This document shows positions 16,211-25,606 of a DNA stretch of 25,918 bases, piece after piece (position 1 is the first letter of the stretch; every line of letters starts with the position of its first letter). Position numbers and translations under genes: made by a program. This stretch comes from Sphaeroforma sirkka (lineage: Eukaryota; Opisthokonta; Ichthyosporea; Ichthyophonida). The notes beneath the pieces were generated by a model. That model saw only the letters and a list, made by a program, of their open reading frames with translations, was not told the DNA's origin and ran no database searches. Location: positions 1 through 25,918 of the forward strand of contig LUCW03001767.1 of assembly GCA_001586965.3 (NCBI GenBank). The letters run 5' to 3'.

Positions 16211-16965
16211 TTATTCGTCATAATCCGGTTGAGGAGCGAGGATGGGGCTAAGCCAATGCCGCACCAGACCACGGATGAATTTGGTATGTGTTGGCTGTCC
16301 TGGATCGGAAGTATCGTAAGCGCGATGATTTGGTTTGAACCGAAATTTGGAAGTAGTACTTCAACAGCGTGATTAGCCGGGGTATGGGGAACATCTGTTG
16401 ATGTGTCAGGGACGGGTAAGGGTACGGTGGTTCTTCAGCATGCTGGAGAAAAGATCCAAGGTGTTCGTAGAGGGTCCAGATACCGTGGAAGTCGTTGCAC
16501 TCCTGTAATTGCTGAAGGAGGTCAGTGCCAATGGACAGCAGTTTTGGACCTACCAGGATGCGTCGAATCAGTTGTTGGATGCAGGTAAAGTGGCTGGTAG
16601 TGAACTTGTGGCTACCGGGGCAGACAGGGCAGAGACAGCCGTCGGTGCGGTAGTCGAGCAATGTGAACATGTACGTATTCGTTACAATCATAGCACAAAG
16701 CCGGATTGGTGTAGACTCGAAGCAGCGATTGAAGCTGTCGTGTCTGGCTGTGTCTCGGTTTGAGGTTGGCGGTTTACCCATAACCAGTTGGTAGTAGTAT
16801 TGGCGCCGGGCCATTGCCACGATCTCCTTGTTGGACCAACGTTTTGTTGAGTTCTTCCTGATGTCGTCACAGCGCTGGCGGAGGGCTACATGGTCGGGTG
16901 TACGCCCGCCCGTGCTTTTGTGTACAGTTTTCAGGTGAGCATAGATACTGAATGGGAAGCACAGT
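16211..16965 (-). pseudogene. Fragment resembling a non-LTR retrotransposon protein, broken by an LTR
   Basis: Read on the reverse strand from 16965, the frame opens with CFPFSIYAHLKTVHK, which looks like the second half of a C2H2 finger. Then comes RWSNKEIVAMARR, like a Myb-type helix, as found together at the N terminus of R2/NeSL-type proteins. Further on, CLCPVCPGSHKFTTSHFTC resembles the Cys/His motif near the C terminus of many non-LTR polymerases. The frame stops at 16248; a neighbouring frame continues protein-like (TKFIRGLVRHWLSPILAPQP) to a TAA at 16211-16213, implying a frameshift near 16340-16355. No reverse transcriptase core lies between the two ends, so the fragment looks internally deleted. 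The LTR of copy A starts at 16966, within the finger. Family assignment is tentative. Confidence 0.4.
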
Positions 16966-17278
16966 TGTAGAAATACGGCCTCCGGTCAGTCTAAAATATC
17001 AAGATCAATTGAGATAATACATTGGTTTTTATTTGTATTTTAAATAATTTAGTACAAGCTCTTTTTTCCAATATTTCCAAAGTGTTCTAAATTCACTTTG
17101 ATGGCTCCAATAGCCTGAGTATTTGGTATGACTCATCTACTTGGACCTATTTGAGACATTAGTAGATGTAGGATATTATAAACTAAATTTTATAATCTCC
17201 GAACTACTACTTATAGATTTTGGTCCTCCCGCCAATCTCCAAAATCCAATAAGTCTTTTTTTTTCTTTTTTTAACTTT
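16966..17278 (+). repeat. 5' LTR of copy A (minimum extent)
   Basis: Matches 18783-19090 and the window-terminal copy 25607-25918. The right boundary is unknown because the third copy is cut by the window end. The LTR probably extends past the AATAAA at 17397. No clear TGG-type primer binding site could be placed. Confidence 0.8.
17177..17182 (+). promoter_or_regulatory. Candidate TATA box in the LTR of copy A
   Basis: TATAAA sits in the LTR 220 bases before the AATAAA; the copy B counterpart is 18993-18998. The assignment rests on sequence and on LTR convention only. Confidence 0.35.
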
Positions 17279-17396
17279 TCTTCAGATGGAACTTTATTTA
17301 TATCAGCTAATGTATTGACGTGACTTACGTTATTATGTCTATTTACAAATTAGGCAAGTGGTCATGAACACTTAGTACTTCTAGTGAAAATTATTC

Positions 17397-17402
17397 AATA
17401 AA
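17397..17402 (+). promoter_or_regulatory. Candidate polyadenylation signal in the LTR/leader of copy A
   Basis: AATAAA; the copy B counterpart is 19209-19214. It suggests the R region, and hence the LTR end, lies downstream of this point. Confidence 0.35.
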
Positions 17403-17643
17403 GAACAGCTTGAGGTACGCCCTGTGTGATCGAGGATATTTAGGCTCTTAGCAAGAGGCAGTCCCGATCATTCTTACACAAGCTACCACTGCTAAATCCT
17501 AACTGACTAAATTGTATTTAGTTTAATATAGTTTGAAACCTAGTAATTTCCATCGAAGTTTACATATTTTTCAGTTATTTAGTAGTTACAGTAGTGTACT
17601 GCTTCTAGACTGTCTGACATCGATTTACTATCCAGCAAATACT

Positions 17644-18782
17644 ATGGCTAAGGGTACTTCTAAAGGCAAGGGAGCTGCTAGCTCTAAGCCTGCTAAGCCT
17701 GCCGAGGTTCCTGAGGTCCCTGTGGAAACACCTAGCCTGTCTGGAGTTGAGCCTGCCGAGGATACTGTTGGGGAAGCAAATTCTGAGGTTGGTACAGAGG
17801 ATTATTCTGAGGATGACTCGTCGGATCCTAAAGCCTTGGAAGAAGAGGTATCTACTACCGCGGAAAGGCTCGCCAGCGTCCGTGTATCACCTAGGAGTGA
17901 AGCTCAGGACCCCAGCTTGCCCCCTGACCATGTGCCGTCAAATATTGGGGATAAACGTCGAAAGGCTGGAAAATTCGTGGATACAAATGTCGGGGGCATT
18001 ATAACTCCACATCTAAAGGACACTCCAGCACAAATCCGGAGTGAAAAGGAAGTATTGGACCTGTACGAAAATTTCGGTTTCGCCATCGATGGAGAAGCCA
18101 TTCCATTCAGCTCAAATCTTGGGGCCGAAGCTAAAGACGACATAACTCGACAACGAGTGGTTGGATCCTCTAACGCCAATTGAACCGCACTGAAGCGCTC
18201 TTGAAGGAGCTAGCGGCAGCAGCAGTTGTGGACCCCTCTATCGTATCCCACTTGGCTGATATTCTTCCTATACCGAAGAAGAAGAAAAATTCGAGCCGAG
18301 TTTCGAACCCGAGACCTACTGGTTTACCAGCCAGTATGTTTACCACTAAGCCAGTTACCACTGGCGAGAGAGATAATATTTCAAAATTTAATCTCTATAG
18401 CTCTGATGCTACCATTGACCATTCTCTTGACAAACCTAACCCTGTCAGAGGATATGATCGTATGGAACTCGATGAGGCTTACCATCCTCGTAATATCGAT
18501 CCTCATTTGCCAACTAACCCTGGTAATCACGATTTTGGCAATCGCTACACCAGTACCTCGTTAGAGAGTTCCCGCTCTAATCCTGAGGATGAGGAAGTGA
18601 GAACCAGACATACTCGTCTCAGGCTATTACGCTCTGGTATGCAAGTCCTTGAGGACCGTCTATTGAATGACACTGACCTTGACGATAGGAAAGCGGATAA
18701 CATTTGCTATCTAATCGATAACAAGAGAAAGGAAATAGACACCATCTTGGCACTAGCAGCCCGTAGCACTGAGCATGAGCCT
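17644..18782 (+). pseudogene. gag: Gag of copy A, frameshifted and truncated
   Basis: The structural (capsid-type) protein of the retrotransposon. Translation would start at ATG 17644 (MAKGTSKGKGAASSKP), a Lys/Ala/Ser/Pro-rich then acidic N terminus. The frame is open to a TGA at 18181-18183. Against copy B, 7 bases are missing just before that stop (near 18166-18172), which shifts the frame; the original frame resumes as RTEALLKELAAAAVV and stays open until LTR sequence replaces gag at 18783. At two homopolymers where copy B is out of frame, copy A has C5 and G5 and is in frame. The middle of the gene overlaps the antisense tRNA-like module. Confidence 0.8.
18285..18353 (-). other. Antisense tRNA-like module in gag, copy A
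   Basis: On the reverse strand, TGGCTTAGTGG (18353-18343) matches the Pol III box A consensus. GGTTCGAAACT (18309-18299) is box B with one mismatch, and a T5 run follows at 18289-18285. It is the same module as in copy B, with a weaker box B and a shorter T run. Confidence 0.45.
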
Positions 18783-19090
18783 TGTAGAAATACGGCCTCC
18801 GGTCAGTCTAAAATATCAAGATCAATTGAGATAATACATTGGTTTTTTATTTGTATTTTAAATAATTAGTACAAGCTCTTTTTCCAATATTTCCAAAGTG
18901 TTCTAAATTCACTTTGATGGCTCCAATAGCCTGAGTATTTGGTATGACTCATCTACTTGGACCTATTTGAGACATTAGTAGATGTAGGATATTATAAACT
19001 AAATTTTATAATCTCCGAACTACTACTTATTGATTTTGGTCCTCCCGCCAATCTCCAAAATCCAATAAGTCTTTTCTTTTTTTTAACTTT
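18783..19090 (+). repeat. 5' LTR of copy B (minimum extent)
   Basis: Starts TGTAGAAATACGGCC directly after copy A's gag sequence; AGCCT (18778-18782) would be the left target duplication if the insertion is simple. It differs from the copy A LTR mainly by homopolymer length and a few substitutions. Confidence 0.8.
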
Positions 19091-19456
19091 TCTTCAGATG
19101 GAACTTTATTTATATCAGCTAATGTATTAACGTGACTTACGTTATTATGTCTATTTACAAATTAGGCAAGTGGTCATGAACATTTAGTACTTCTAGTGAA
19201 AATTATTCAATAAAGAACAGCTAGAGGTACGCCCTGTGTGATCGAGGATATTTAGGCTCTTAACAAGAGGCAGTCCCGATCATTCTTACACAAGCTACCA
19301 CTGCTATATCCTAACTGACTAAATTGTATTTTAGTTTAATATAGTTTGAAACCTAGTAATTTCCATCGAAGTTTACATATTTTTCAGTTATATAGTAGTT
19401 ACAGTAGTGTACTGCTTCTAGACTGTCTGACATCAATTTACTATCCAGCAATTACT

Positions 19457-21492
19457 ATGGCTAAGGGTACTTCTAAAGGCAAGGGAGCCGCTAGCTCTAA
19501 GCCTGCTAAGCCTGCCGAGGTTCCTGAGGTCCCTGTGGAAACACCTAGCCTGTCTGGAGTTGAGCCTGCCGAGGATACTGTTGGGGAAGCAAATTCTGAG
19601 GTTGGTACAGAGGATTATTCTGAGGATGACTCGTCGGATCCTAAAGCCTTGGAAGAAGAGGTATCTACTACCGCGGAAAGGCTCGCCAGCGTCCGTGTAT
19701 CACCTAGGAGTGAAGCTCAGGACCCCAGTTTGCCCCCCTGACCAAGTGCCGTCAAATATTGGGGATAAACGTCGAAAGGCTGGAAAATTCGTGGATACGA
19801 ATGTCGGGGGGCATTATAACTCCACATCTAAAGGACACTCCAGCACAAATCCGGAGTGAAAAGGAAGTATTGGACCTGTCCGAAAATTTCGGTTTCGCCA
19901 TCGATGGAGAAGCCATTCCATTCAGCTCAAATCTTGGGGCCGAAGCTGAGGACGCCATAACTCGACAACGAGTGGCTGGATCCTCTCAATCTCGACGCCA
20001 ATTGAACCGCACTGAAGCGCTCTTGAAGGAGCTAGCGGCAGCAGCAGTTGTGGACCCCTCTATCGTGTCCCACTTGGCTGATATTCTTCCTATACCGAAG
20101 AAGAAAAAAAATTCGGGCCGGGCTTCGAACCCGAGACCTACTGGTTTACCAGCCAGTATGTTTACCACTAAGCCAGTTACCACTGGCGAGATAGATAATA
20201 TTTCAAAATTTAATCTCTATAGCTCTGATGCTACCATCGACCATCCTCTTGACAAACCTAACCCTGTCAGAGGATATGATCGTATGGAACTCGATGAGGC
20301 TTACCATCCTCGTAATATCGACCCTCATTTGCCAACTAACCCTGGTAATCACGATTTTGGCAATCGCTACACCAGTACCTCGTTAGAGAGTTCCCGCTCT
20401 AATCCTGAGGATGAGGAAGTGAGAACCAGACATACTCGTCTCAGGCTATTACGCTCTGGTATGCAAGTCCTTGAGGACCGTCTATTGAATGACTCTGACC
20501 TTGACGATAGGAAAGCGGATAACATTCGCTATCTAATCGATAACAAGAGAAAGGAAATAGACACCATCTTGGCACTAGCAGCCCGTAGCACTGAGCATGA
20601 GCCTCGTGAACACTTAGAACCAAGCTTTATAAAGCAGCTAGGTAACGCGCAGGCTGAGGTCGATTTCTCTACTAATGAGAGTACAGTGGAGACACTGAAG
20701 GCCTTCGACCAACTTAAGGAGTCTGCCAGCCTTAGGGATAAGCAGATGATGAATGCCTTTATTCATTTCTGCGAGCCAGGTGAATGGCGAACTATCTTGA
20801 AGGCTCATGAGCCCAACTGGAAAGCCCTACCCTGGCACCAGTTGCGTGATAATATACTTAACACCTTTTTTTGAAGATGCACGTGACCGTGAACTTCTAG
20901 AGTCTCGCAAGTTCTTTGCGAACGATACCACTATTCGAGGTGCTCTAGCTCATATGACACATATGAATACTCGGATGGGTGGTCGTACCTATACTGGCGA
21001 ATACTTATTAATTTGTCAGATGATGGAGACTCTGGGAGCTAACCTCTTTAAGAAAGTCAATGATGACATCATCGCCTATGGTGATTTGCGATCTATGCCT
21101 TGGTCTGTCTTTGAGAAGATAGTACACAAGCATACCAATTCCTCTACTAGAGTACTTAGTACCACGAGCTACACCCAGCCCACTAAGCGAAACGCAGTAG
21201 AGACTAATACTGCGCGTAGTACTAAGAAACCTCGCACTACTACTGGAGGGGTACTGGCTCTACTTCTACCGAACCGAAAGGTGATAAGAAGGTGAGAGCG
21301 CCTTGCAAGAAGTGTGGTTACAACCTCACAAAACGTAATGGCAAGTGGAATGGTAGACACGACCCTGTTAAGTGTGCACCAGGCAAGCCAGATTTTGGAC
21401 ACTATATGAAAGAGTGTGCTACTTGCAAGGGTACTAACGGTTGGCACAAAGAGGATTGCAAGGACTTACCAGACGTCCAAGTTAAGCACTGA
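19457..21492 (+). pseudogene. gag: Gag of copy B, with zinc-binding C terminus, frameshifted
   Basis: Structural protein of the element, from ATG 19457. Regions in order: basic/acidic low-complexity N terminus, a charged central region, a capsid-like helical part (about 20610-21170, including FHQ-free segments such as FEKIVHKHTNSS), and a Cys/His-rich nucleic-acid-binding end (CKKCGYN, HDPVKC, CATCKGTNGWHKEDC). Frame breaks fall at C6 (19733-19738; five in copy A), G6 (19806-19811; five in copy A), T7 (20866-20872) and a G4 run (21248-21251). The last segment is in the same frame as pol and ends with TGA at 21490-21492, nine bases before pol's first ATG. Confidence 0.8.
20104..20175 (-). other. 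Antisense tRNA-like module in gag, copy B
   Basis: On the reverse strand, TGGCTTAGTGG (20175-20165) fits box A perfectly and GGTTCGAAGCC (20131-20121) fits box B perfectly, with 33 bases between them as in tRNA genes. Between them lie an anticodon-arm-like hairpin (TACTGG...CCAGTA, 8-base loop containing CTGGTAA) and a variable-loop-like AGGTC. A T8 run (20111-20104) follows as a Pol III-type terminator. The D stem is imperfect and no acceptor stem forms, so it is not a working tRNA. It could be a captured tRNA or SINE-like piece, or an internal Pol III promoter. Confidence 0.5.
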
Positions 21493-21501
21493 CAGTACCA
21501 T

Positions 21502-23985
21502 ATGTGCGCACTAGAGCAAGATTATGAGAAAATGTTCAATAAAATCTATACCAAAGGAGATGAACGTATCTTTCAAACAGTTTTCGTAAATGGAGAAAAA
21601 GTTATGGCACTATTTGATCCAGGGGCTGAAGTCTCTGCTATCTCATGCCGAGTAGCCTACGCTACAGATATGGCTGTCCATAACGAAACAACTGATTTAA
21701 TCTTGGGAAATGGCAAAGTTACTACTTGCGAACAAGCCATTGACTATGCACACATAATGCTGTCAGATAGAAGAGAAGTGAAGACTCACCTAATCGTTAC
21801 TGACATGTCTCAGAAATACGATTTAATTATAGGTATGACTGATCTTCTCAGTTTAGGTATAACACTCACTGGTCTGCCTAATGGGCTAGACCCGAATAAA
21901 GATCAGTCAGATGATAATATGTTAAAGATACCTAAACCTCCGGAAGGTGAAGCAAAGGATATGATTCCGCACTTCACCGATATAATTATGGACTTAATTA
22001 TACAAAACAGGAAGATTGCAATAACTGACTGGTGTATGTTTAAGTTCTCTAATGGGTACGTTAGACTTGACTTGACAAACGTCGACTTCTCTAAGTTAAA
22101 GTGTCCTTCACATAACTACGTGAGTTGGAGACACAAAGACGTTGTCAAAACCCAAATCGAAGATTGGTTAAAACAGGGTCTAATTGAAATCAATTATGAT
22201 GCAACCCCAGTTAACTTAGCTCTCTTAGCGGTCGATCAATATAAATCTGATGGAACGTTTAGTAAAACAAGAGTAGTACTAGACCTGTCGCCAATCAACA
22301 AACTAATTCCGCAACATAGTTTTCCCTTACCTAAGATAAGCGAGATACTACGCAAAATGGAGGGTGCGACTATCTTTTCCAAGATAGACTTAAAAGCTGC
22401 ATTCCATCAACTACAGATATATGAGCCTCATAGGAAATACTTTTCCTTTACTTGGCAAGGTAAGAAGTACCAGTTTAAAGGTGCACCTGAAGGCTTACAC
22501 ATGTTACCTTCTTTCTTCCAACAAGTTATGATGGAACTATTTGCGGACCTGTCGTATAACGTATCAGTCTATTTAGATGATATAGTTATCTTTACAAAGA
22601 CAGCACGTGAACATGCTAAACTCGTTAAAGAAGTCTTAAAGCGACTTAATCATGCTAAACTTAAGATTAACGAAGACAAGTGTTCTTTTGCTAAAGATAC
22701 TATACACTTACTTGGCTACAAAGTATCTGCAGCAGGGGTAGAAATTGATCCTGGCAAGAAACAGTTTCTGTTGGATTTATCAACACCAATTACTGGAAGA
22801 GATGTGAACTCTGTGTGTGGGTTTGTTAACTTCTTCTCGGATTCGGTACCGCATCTTTCTCATTACTTAAAGCCTTTCAGTCACCTACGGCTGCACAAAG
22901 GACCTTTGGGAAAGCTTTGGACTAAAGAATGTGATGATGCATTTAAACTAGTCAAAAGTAAAGTAATGGACGCACCCATCATGCAGTACCCTGTGGATGG
23001 TGTCCCGTTCCAAGTAGCAACCGACGCTTCAGATCGAGCGGTAGGTGGAGTGCTTTACCAAACGATAAATGGTAAACCGCGCTACATACAATTCTTTAGC
23101 AAGAGTTATAATAAGAGTCAACGGAATTACCCTACCGTTAAACAAGAGCTCCTTGCTATAGTTACTGCGCTAAGACAGTTTAAAGACTACCTTTATGGAA
23201 GTTACTTTACTGTCGCCTGTGATCAAAAGTCTTTAACATACTTAAAAGATATGAACCCTGATTCACAGTTGGTGAGCCGCTGGCATGACATTATTGCCAA
23301 GTTCGCCTTTAATATAACACACATTCCAGGAATACATAACCATCTTCCTGACATGCTCTCTCGACTTGTGCCCGACTACCAGAAAACAGTCAAAGAGTTA
23401 TTAGCAACCGATTGGATGCTAAATAAGAAATGGTTTAACCTCGCTCAATCACGATGGGGTCCATTTACTGTTGATATGTTTGCCGCAGAACATAACAAAC
23501 AGGTTTCTGAATATAGGTCGTTGACTCATCCTAAAGGTGATGCATTTCAGCTTGACTTATCAAAGCATAATGCGTGGGCTAACCCACCTTGTCAACTTAT
23601 CGCACAGTTGTTAAACTATGTTAATATTACTAAATCTACCATTACGCTGTGTTGTCCCTTACGTAACTCCGACCCATGGATACGTGATTTAATTAATATG
23701 ATTCAAGACGAACCTATTTATGTCGACCGTGAAACCGACACGTTCTTGTATCAGGGATCCTATTCTATTAAGAAGACGCCTTGGAAACACACCATTGTTT
23801 GTCGCATCGGTCCTGCAGGTACCACTAAGTGGAAACCCTCAACCGAATTCTTAGCTAAACTAGAGGAGTCTAAAGAGTTTGAACAAAAGCTCAAGACTCG
23901 TACAACACATGCACCCAACAAGATTGCAGTCGAGGTAATGCCGATTGAAACGGCATTAGATCGTAAAAAACATGGAACTAGCTAA
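21502..23985 (+). CDS. pol: Pol polyprotein: protease, reverse transcriptase, RNase H, DIRS/Dam-like domain
   Basis: An open frame of 827 codons. Protease: about residues 20-125, with ALFDPGAEVSAIS (D39-P40-G41 where D-S/T-G is usual). Reverse transcriptase: about 205-410, with FSKIDLKAAFHQ and the YLDDI catalytic motif (357-361). RNase H: about 500-625, acidic residues D508, E549, D574 and D617. Residues about 640-770 form an extra domain, RWGPFTVDMFAAE ... NAWANPPCQLI ... CCPLRNSDPWIRDL, resembling the region after RNase H in DIRS-type elements that carries an adenine-methyltransferase-like N-P-P motif. The frame ends just after an A6 run (23965-23970), and integrase continues in other frames, so the true pol was probably longer. 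Translation may need UGA readthrough from gag or initiation at ATG 21502. Confidence 0.9.
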   Translation: MCALEQDYEKMFNKIYTKGDERIFQTVFVNGEKVMALFDPGAEVSAISCRVAYATDMAVHNETTDLILGNGKVTTCEQAIDYAHIMLSDRREVKTHLIVTDMSQKYDLIIGMTDLLSLGITLTGLPNGLDPNKDQSDDNMLKIPKPPEGEAKDMIPHFTDIIMDLIIQNRKIAITDWCMFKFSNGYVRLDLTNVDFSKLKCPSHNYVSWRHKDVVKTQIEDWLKQGLIEINYDATPVNLALLAVDQYKSDGTFSKTRVVLDLSPINKLIPQHSFPLPKISEILRKMEGATIFSKIDLKAAFHQLQIYEPHRKYFSFTWQGKKYQFKGAPEGLHMLPSFFQQVMMELFADLSYNVSVYLDDIVIFTKTAREHAKLVKEVLKRLNHAKLKINEDKCSFAKDTIHLLGYKVSAAGVEIDPGKKQFLLDLSTPITGRDVNSVCGFVNFFSDSVPHLSHYLKPFSHLRLHKGPLGKLWTKECDDAFKLVKSKVMDAPIMQYPVDGVPFQVATDASDRAVGGVLYQTINGKPRYIQFFSKSYNKSQRNYPTVKQELLAIVTALRQFKDYLYGSYFTVACDQKSLTYLKDMNPDSQLVSRWHDIIAKFAFNITHIPGIHNHLPDMLSRLVPDYQKTVKELLATDWMLNKKWFNLAQSRWGPFTVDMFAAEHNKQVSEYRSLTHPKGDAFQLDLSKHNAWANPPCQLIAQLLNYVNITKSTITLCCPLRNSDPWIRDLINMIQDEPIYVDRETDTFLYQGSYSIKKTPWKHTIVCRIGPAGTTKWKPSTEFLAKLEESKEFEQKLKTRTTHAPNKIAVEVMPIETALDRKKHGTS

Positions 23986-25320
23986 GGCCATGGATCAAAG
24001 ACTCAAAACTCTAAGAGAACCTGCTTAAAGCGCTGCTTAAAGAACAGCCAGGAGTGGCGAAACAACTGAAGAAGATACTTCAACAATCCAATGTTGTCAA
24101 TTATGTATCTCAGGACTCTACCCCTCCTGATACTGAGGTTGCCCTTTCCAACAGGACTATGGTTCATCCAGCCAGCGTTACGCAGAATCTGACTGACTTA
24201 GAGGAGCTCGAAAGTAGAGTTAAAATTATACATAATTTAACGCATCGAGCATATGAGCATACTTATAAAATGGCTATTCGTGCAGGGCTTGATCACCCGG
24301 CGCTGAAAGAAACCATACGTGAAGTATACCGACGCTGTACTGATTGTGAAAAGAACCAGATCAAGCGATACGGTTGGGCACCCCTAAAAAAAGTGTGACA
24401 GAAGACCAACCGATGCGCCGAGTCATAGTCGATTTGGTTAAACTCCCGCGATCCAAGCATACTGGCGATGTATATATCTGTCATTTCTTATGTGTGGCTT
24501 CGGGCTATAACTTGCTTTATGCAATACCGAACAAACGTCCACAAACAGTGGCAGAATTATGCTATCACGTCTTTAATGACTTCGGTTTCCCCGAGTACTA
24601 TGTTCTGATAACGGTAGTGAGTTTTGTACCGACGTAATGGAGGCACTTATACTCGTATCAGGCATGACCCATAGGCGTGGTGTTCCTTACAAACCTCAAA
24701 CGCAGGGTGCAAATGAGACACGTCATAGAGAACTTAAGAAACTCTTGCGTACCGCACTAGACGACGTTGAGGATATGTGGCCTTATCATTTGAAATGGGT
24801 TCAGACTCAAATGAATAACTGCATGAATCCTCAAACTGGAACACTCCTGTTTCACTATTTCTTTGGCCGCTATAGTGAATTACAAGCAACGTTTGATAAA
24901 ACTGCGCCCGAGAAACACGCTACCCCGTGGCTTCAAAAAAGATCGAGCATATGCAGAACGTTGTTTTTTACCCCTGTTTACTGAGCACAAGAATCGCGTC
25001 CTACTTAAAGCGTATGACCGATGGAATAACACTAAGAACATTGTTCAGTTCAAAGTCGGCGATTACGTTAACATTATAAATCGAAACGCCAACGTTACCG
25101 AACTCTCTTTCTAAGACGATAGGACCTTTGTTATTTCTAATGATGAGAATAGGACTTACGAAGTGAATAACATTGATGGTATAGCGCAACCAATCTAGGT
25201 ACTCTCACTCACCGTATCCCTACCTCCGAACTCTCATTCGCTCGCTCATTTGATTCTGATGTACCAGTTATGGAGTCACAAGTCAAAGATATAATTGACA
25301 AAACATCCGAAGACGGTTAA
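23986..25320 (+). pseudogene. pol: Integrase region of pol, multiply frameshifted
   Basis: Integrase would insert the cDNA copy. The zinc-binding H-x3-H (HNLTH, near 24231) and C-x2-C (CTDC, 24336-24347) lie in one frame. The first catalytic Asp (VIVDLVKLP, near 24430) lies in a second. The second Asp (SDNGSEF, 24607-24609) and the Glu (QGANET, 24715-24717) lie in a third, with exactly 35 residues between them, the D-x35-E of retroviral-type integrases. A C-terminal VGDYVNI segment follows in yet another shift. Breaks are near 23965-23970 (A6), about 24013, 24386-24392 (A7), about 24603 and 24935-24940 (A6). A TAA at 25112-25114 interrupts the last part; protein-like sequence continues to TAG 25196-25198 and in another frame to TAA 25318-25320. 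Confidence 0.8.
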
Positions 25321-25606
25321 CACTTACTACAAGACCCGTTTCATGGATGGGACAGTAGCTTGGCTAACCTCCGATGCATTTCGTGAATCCTCGCTGACTT
25401 TCTCTTCGTATCTTTAATAAGAAATGGAATAAGCGTTTACATAAGAACACACGAGATAAACGAAAAGGGTTTCTCAGGTGACTACAAACAACTCGTACAT
25501 ATAACTTTCGATAAGTCATGACCGAAACCGTTTTTACTTTGGTTTTCGCTTTACCAACTAGATTGCATCTTAACGTACGTTCGTAGTTCTAAAGCTACTG
25601 GGGCTA
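25321..25606. other. 3' noncoding region of copy B before the 3' LTR
   Basis: No protein-like frame. A polypurine tract is expected just before the LTR; the nearest purine-rich stretch is the short ACTGGGG run ending near 25603, which is weak. No env gene is present. Confidence 0.5.

Larger units (their letters stand above)
16966..18782 (+). mobile_element. Ty3/Gypsy-type element copy A, 5' part (LTR, leader, partial gag)
   Basis: It begins TGTAGAAATACGGCC and runs colinear with 18783-20604 of copy B at high identity, through the leader and about 60% of gag. It stops at ..GAGCATGAGCCT exactly where copy B's LTR begins. Copy A lacks the rest of gag and all of pol inside this window. The preceding five bases are ACAGT; the matching 3' flank is not in the window. 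Confidence 0.85.

Noticed and set aside
17904..18361. Reverse-strand frames across gag
   Set aside because: Antisense shadows of gag; the same ones appear in copy B.
20104..20175. A functional tRNA gene
   Set aside because: No acceptor stem forms, the D stem has mismatches and the anticodon loop would be eight bases; only the promoter boxes and part of the fold match.
25199..25606. A third, env-like gene
   Set aside because: Only a short pol-like tail and noncoding sequence precede the 3' LTR; no signal peptide or membrane segment is present.
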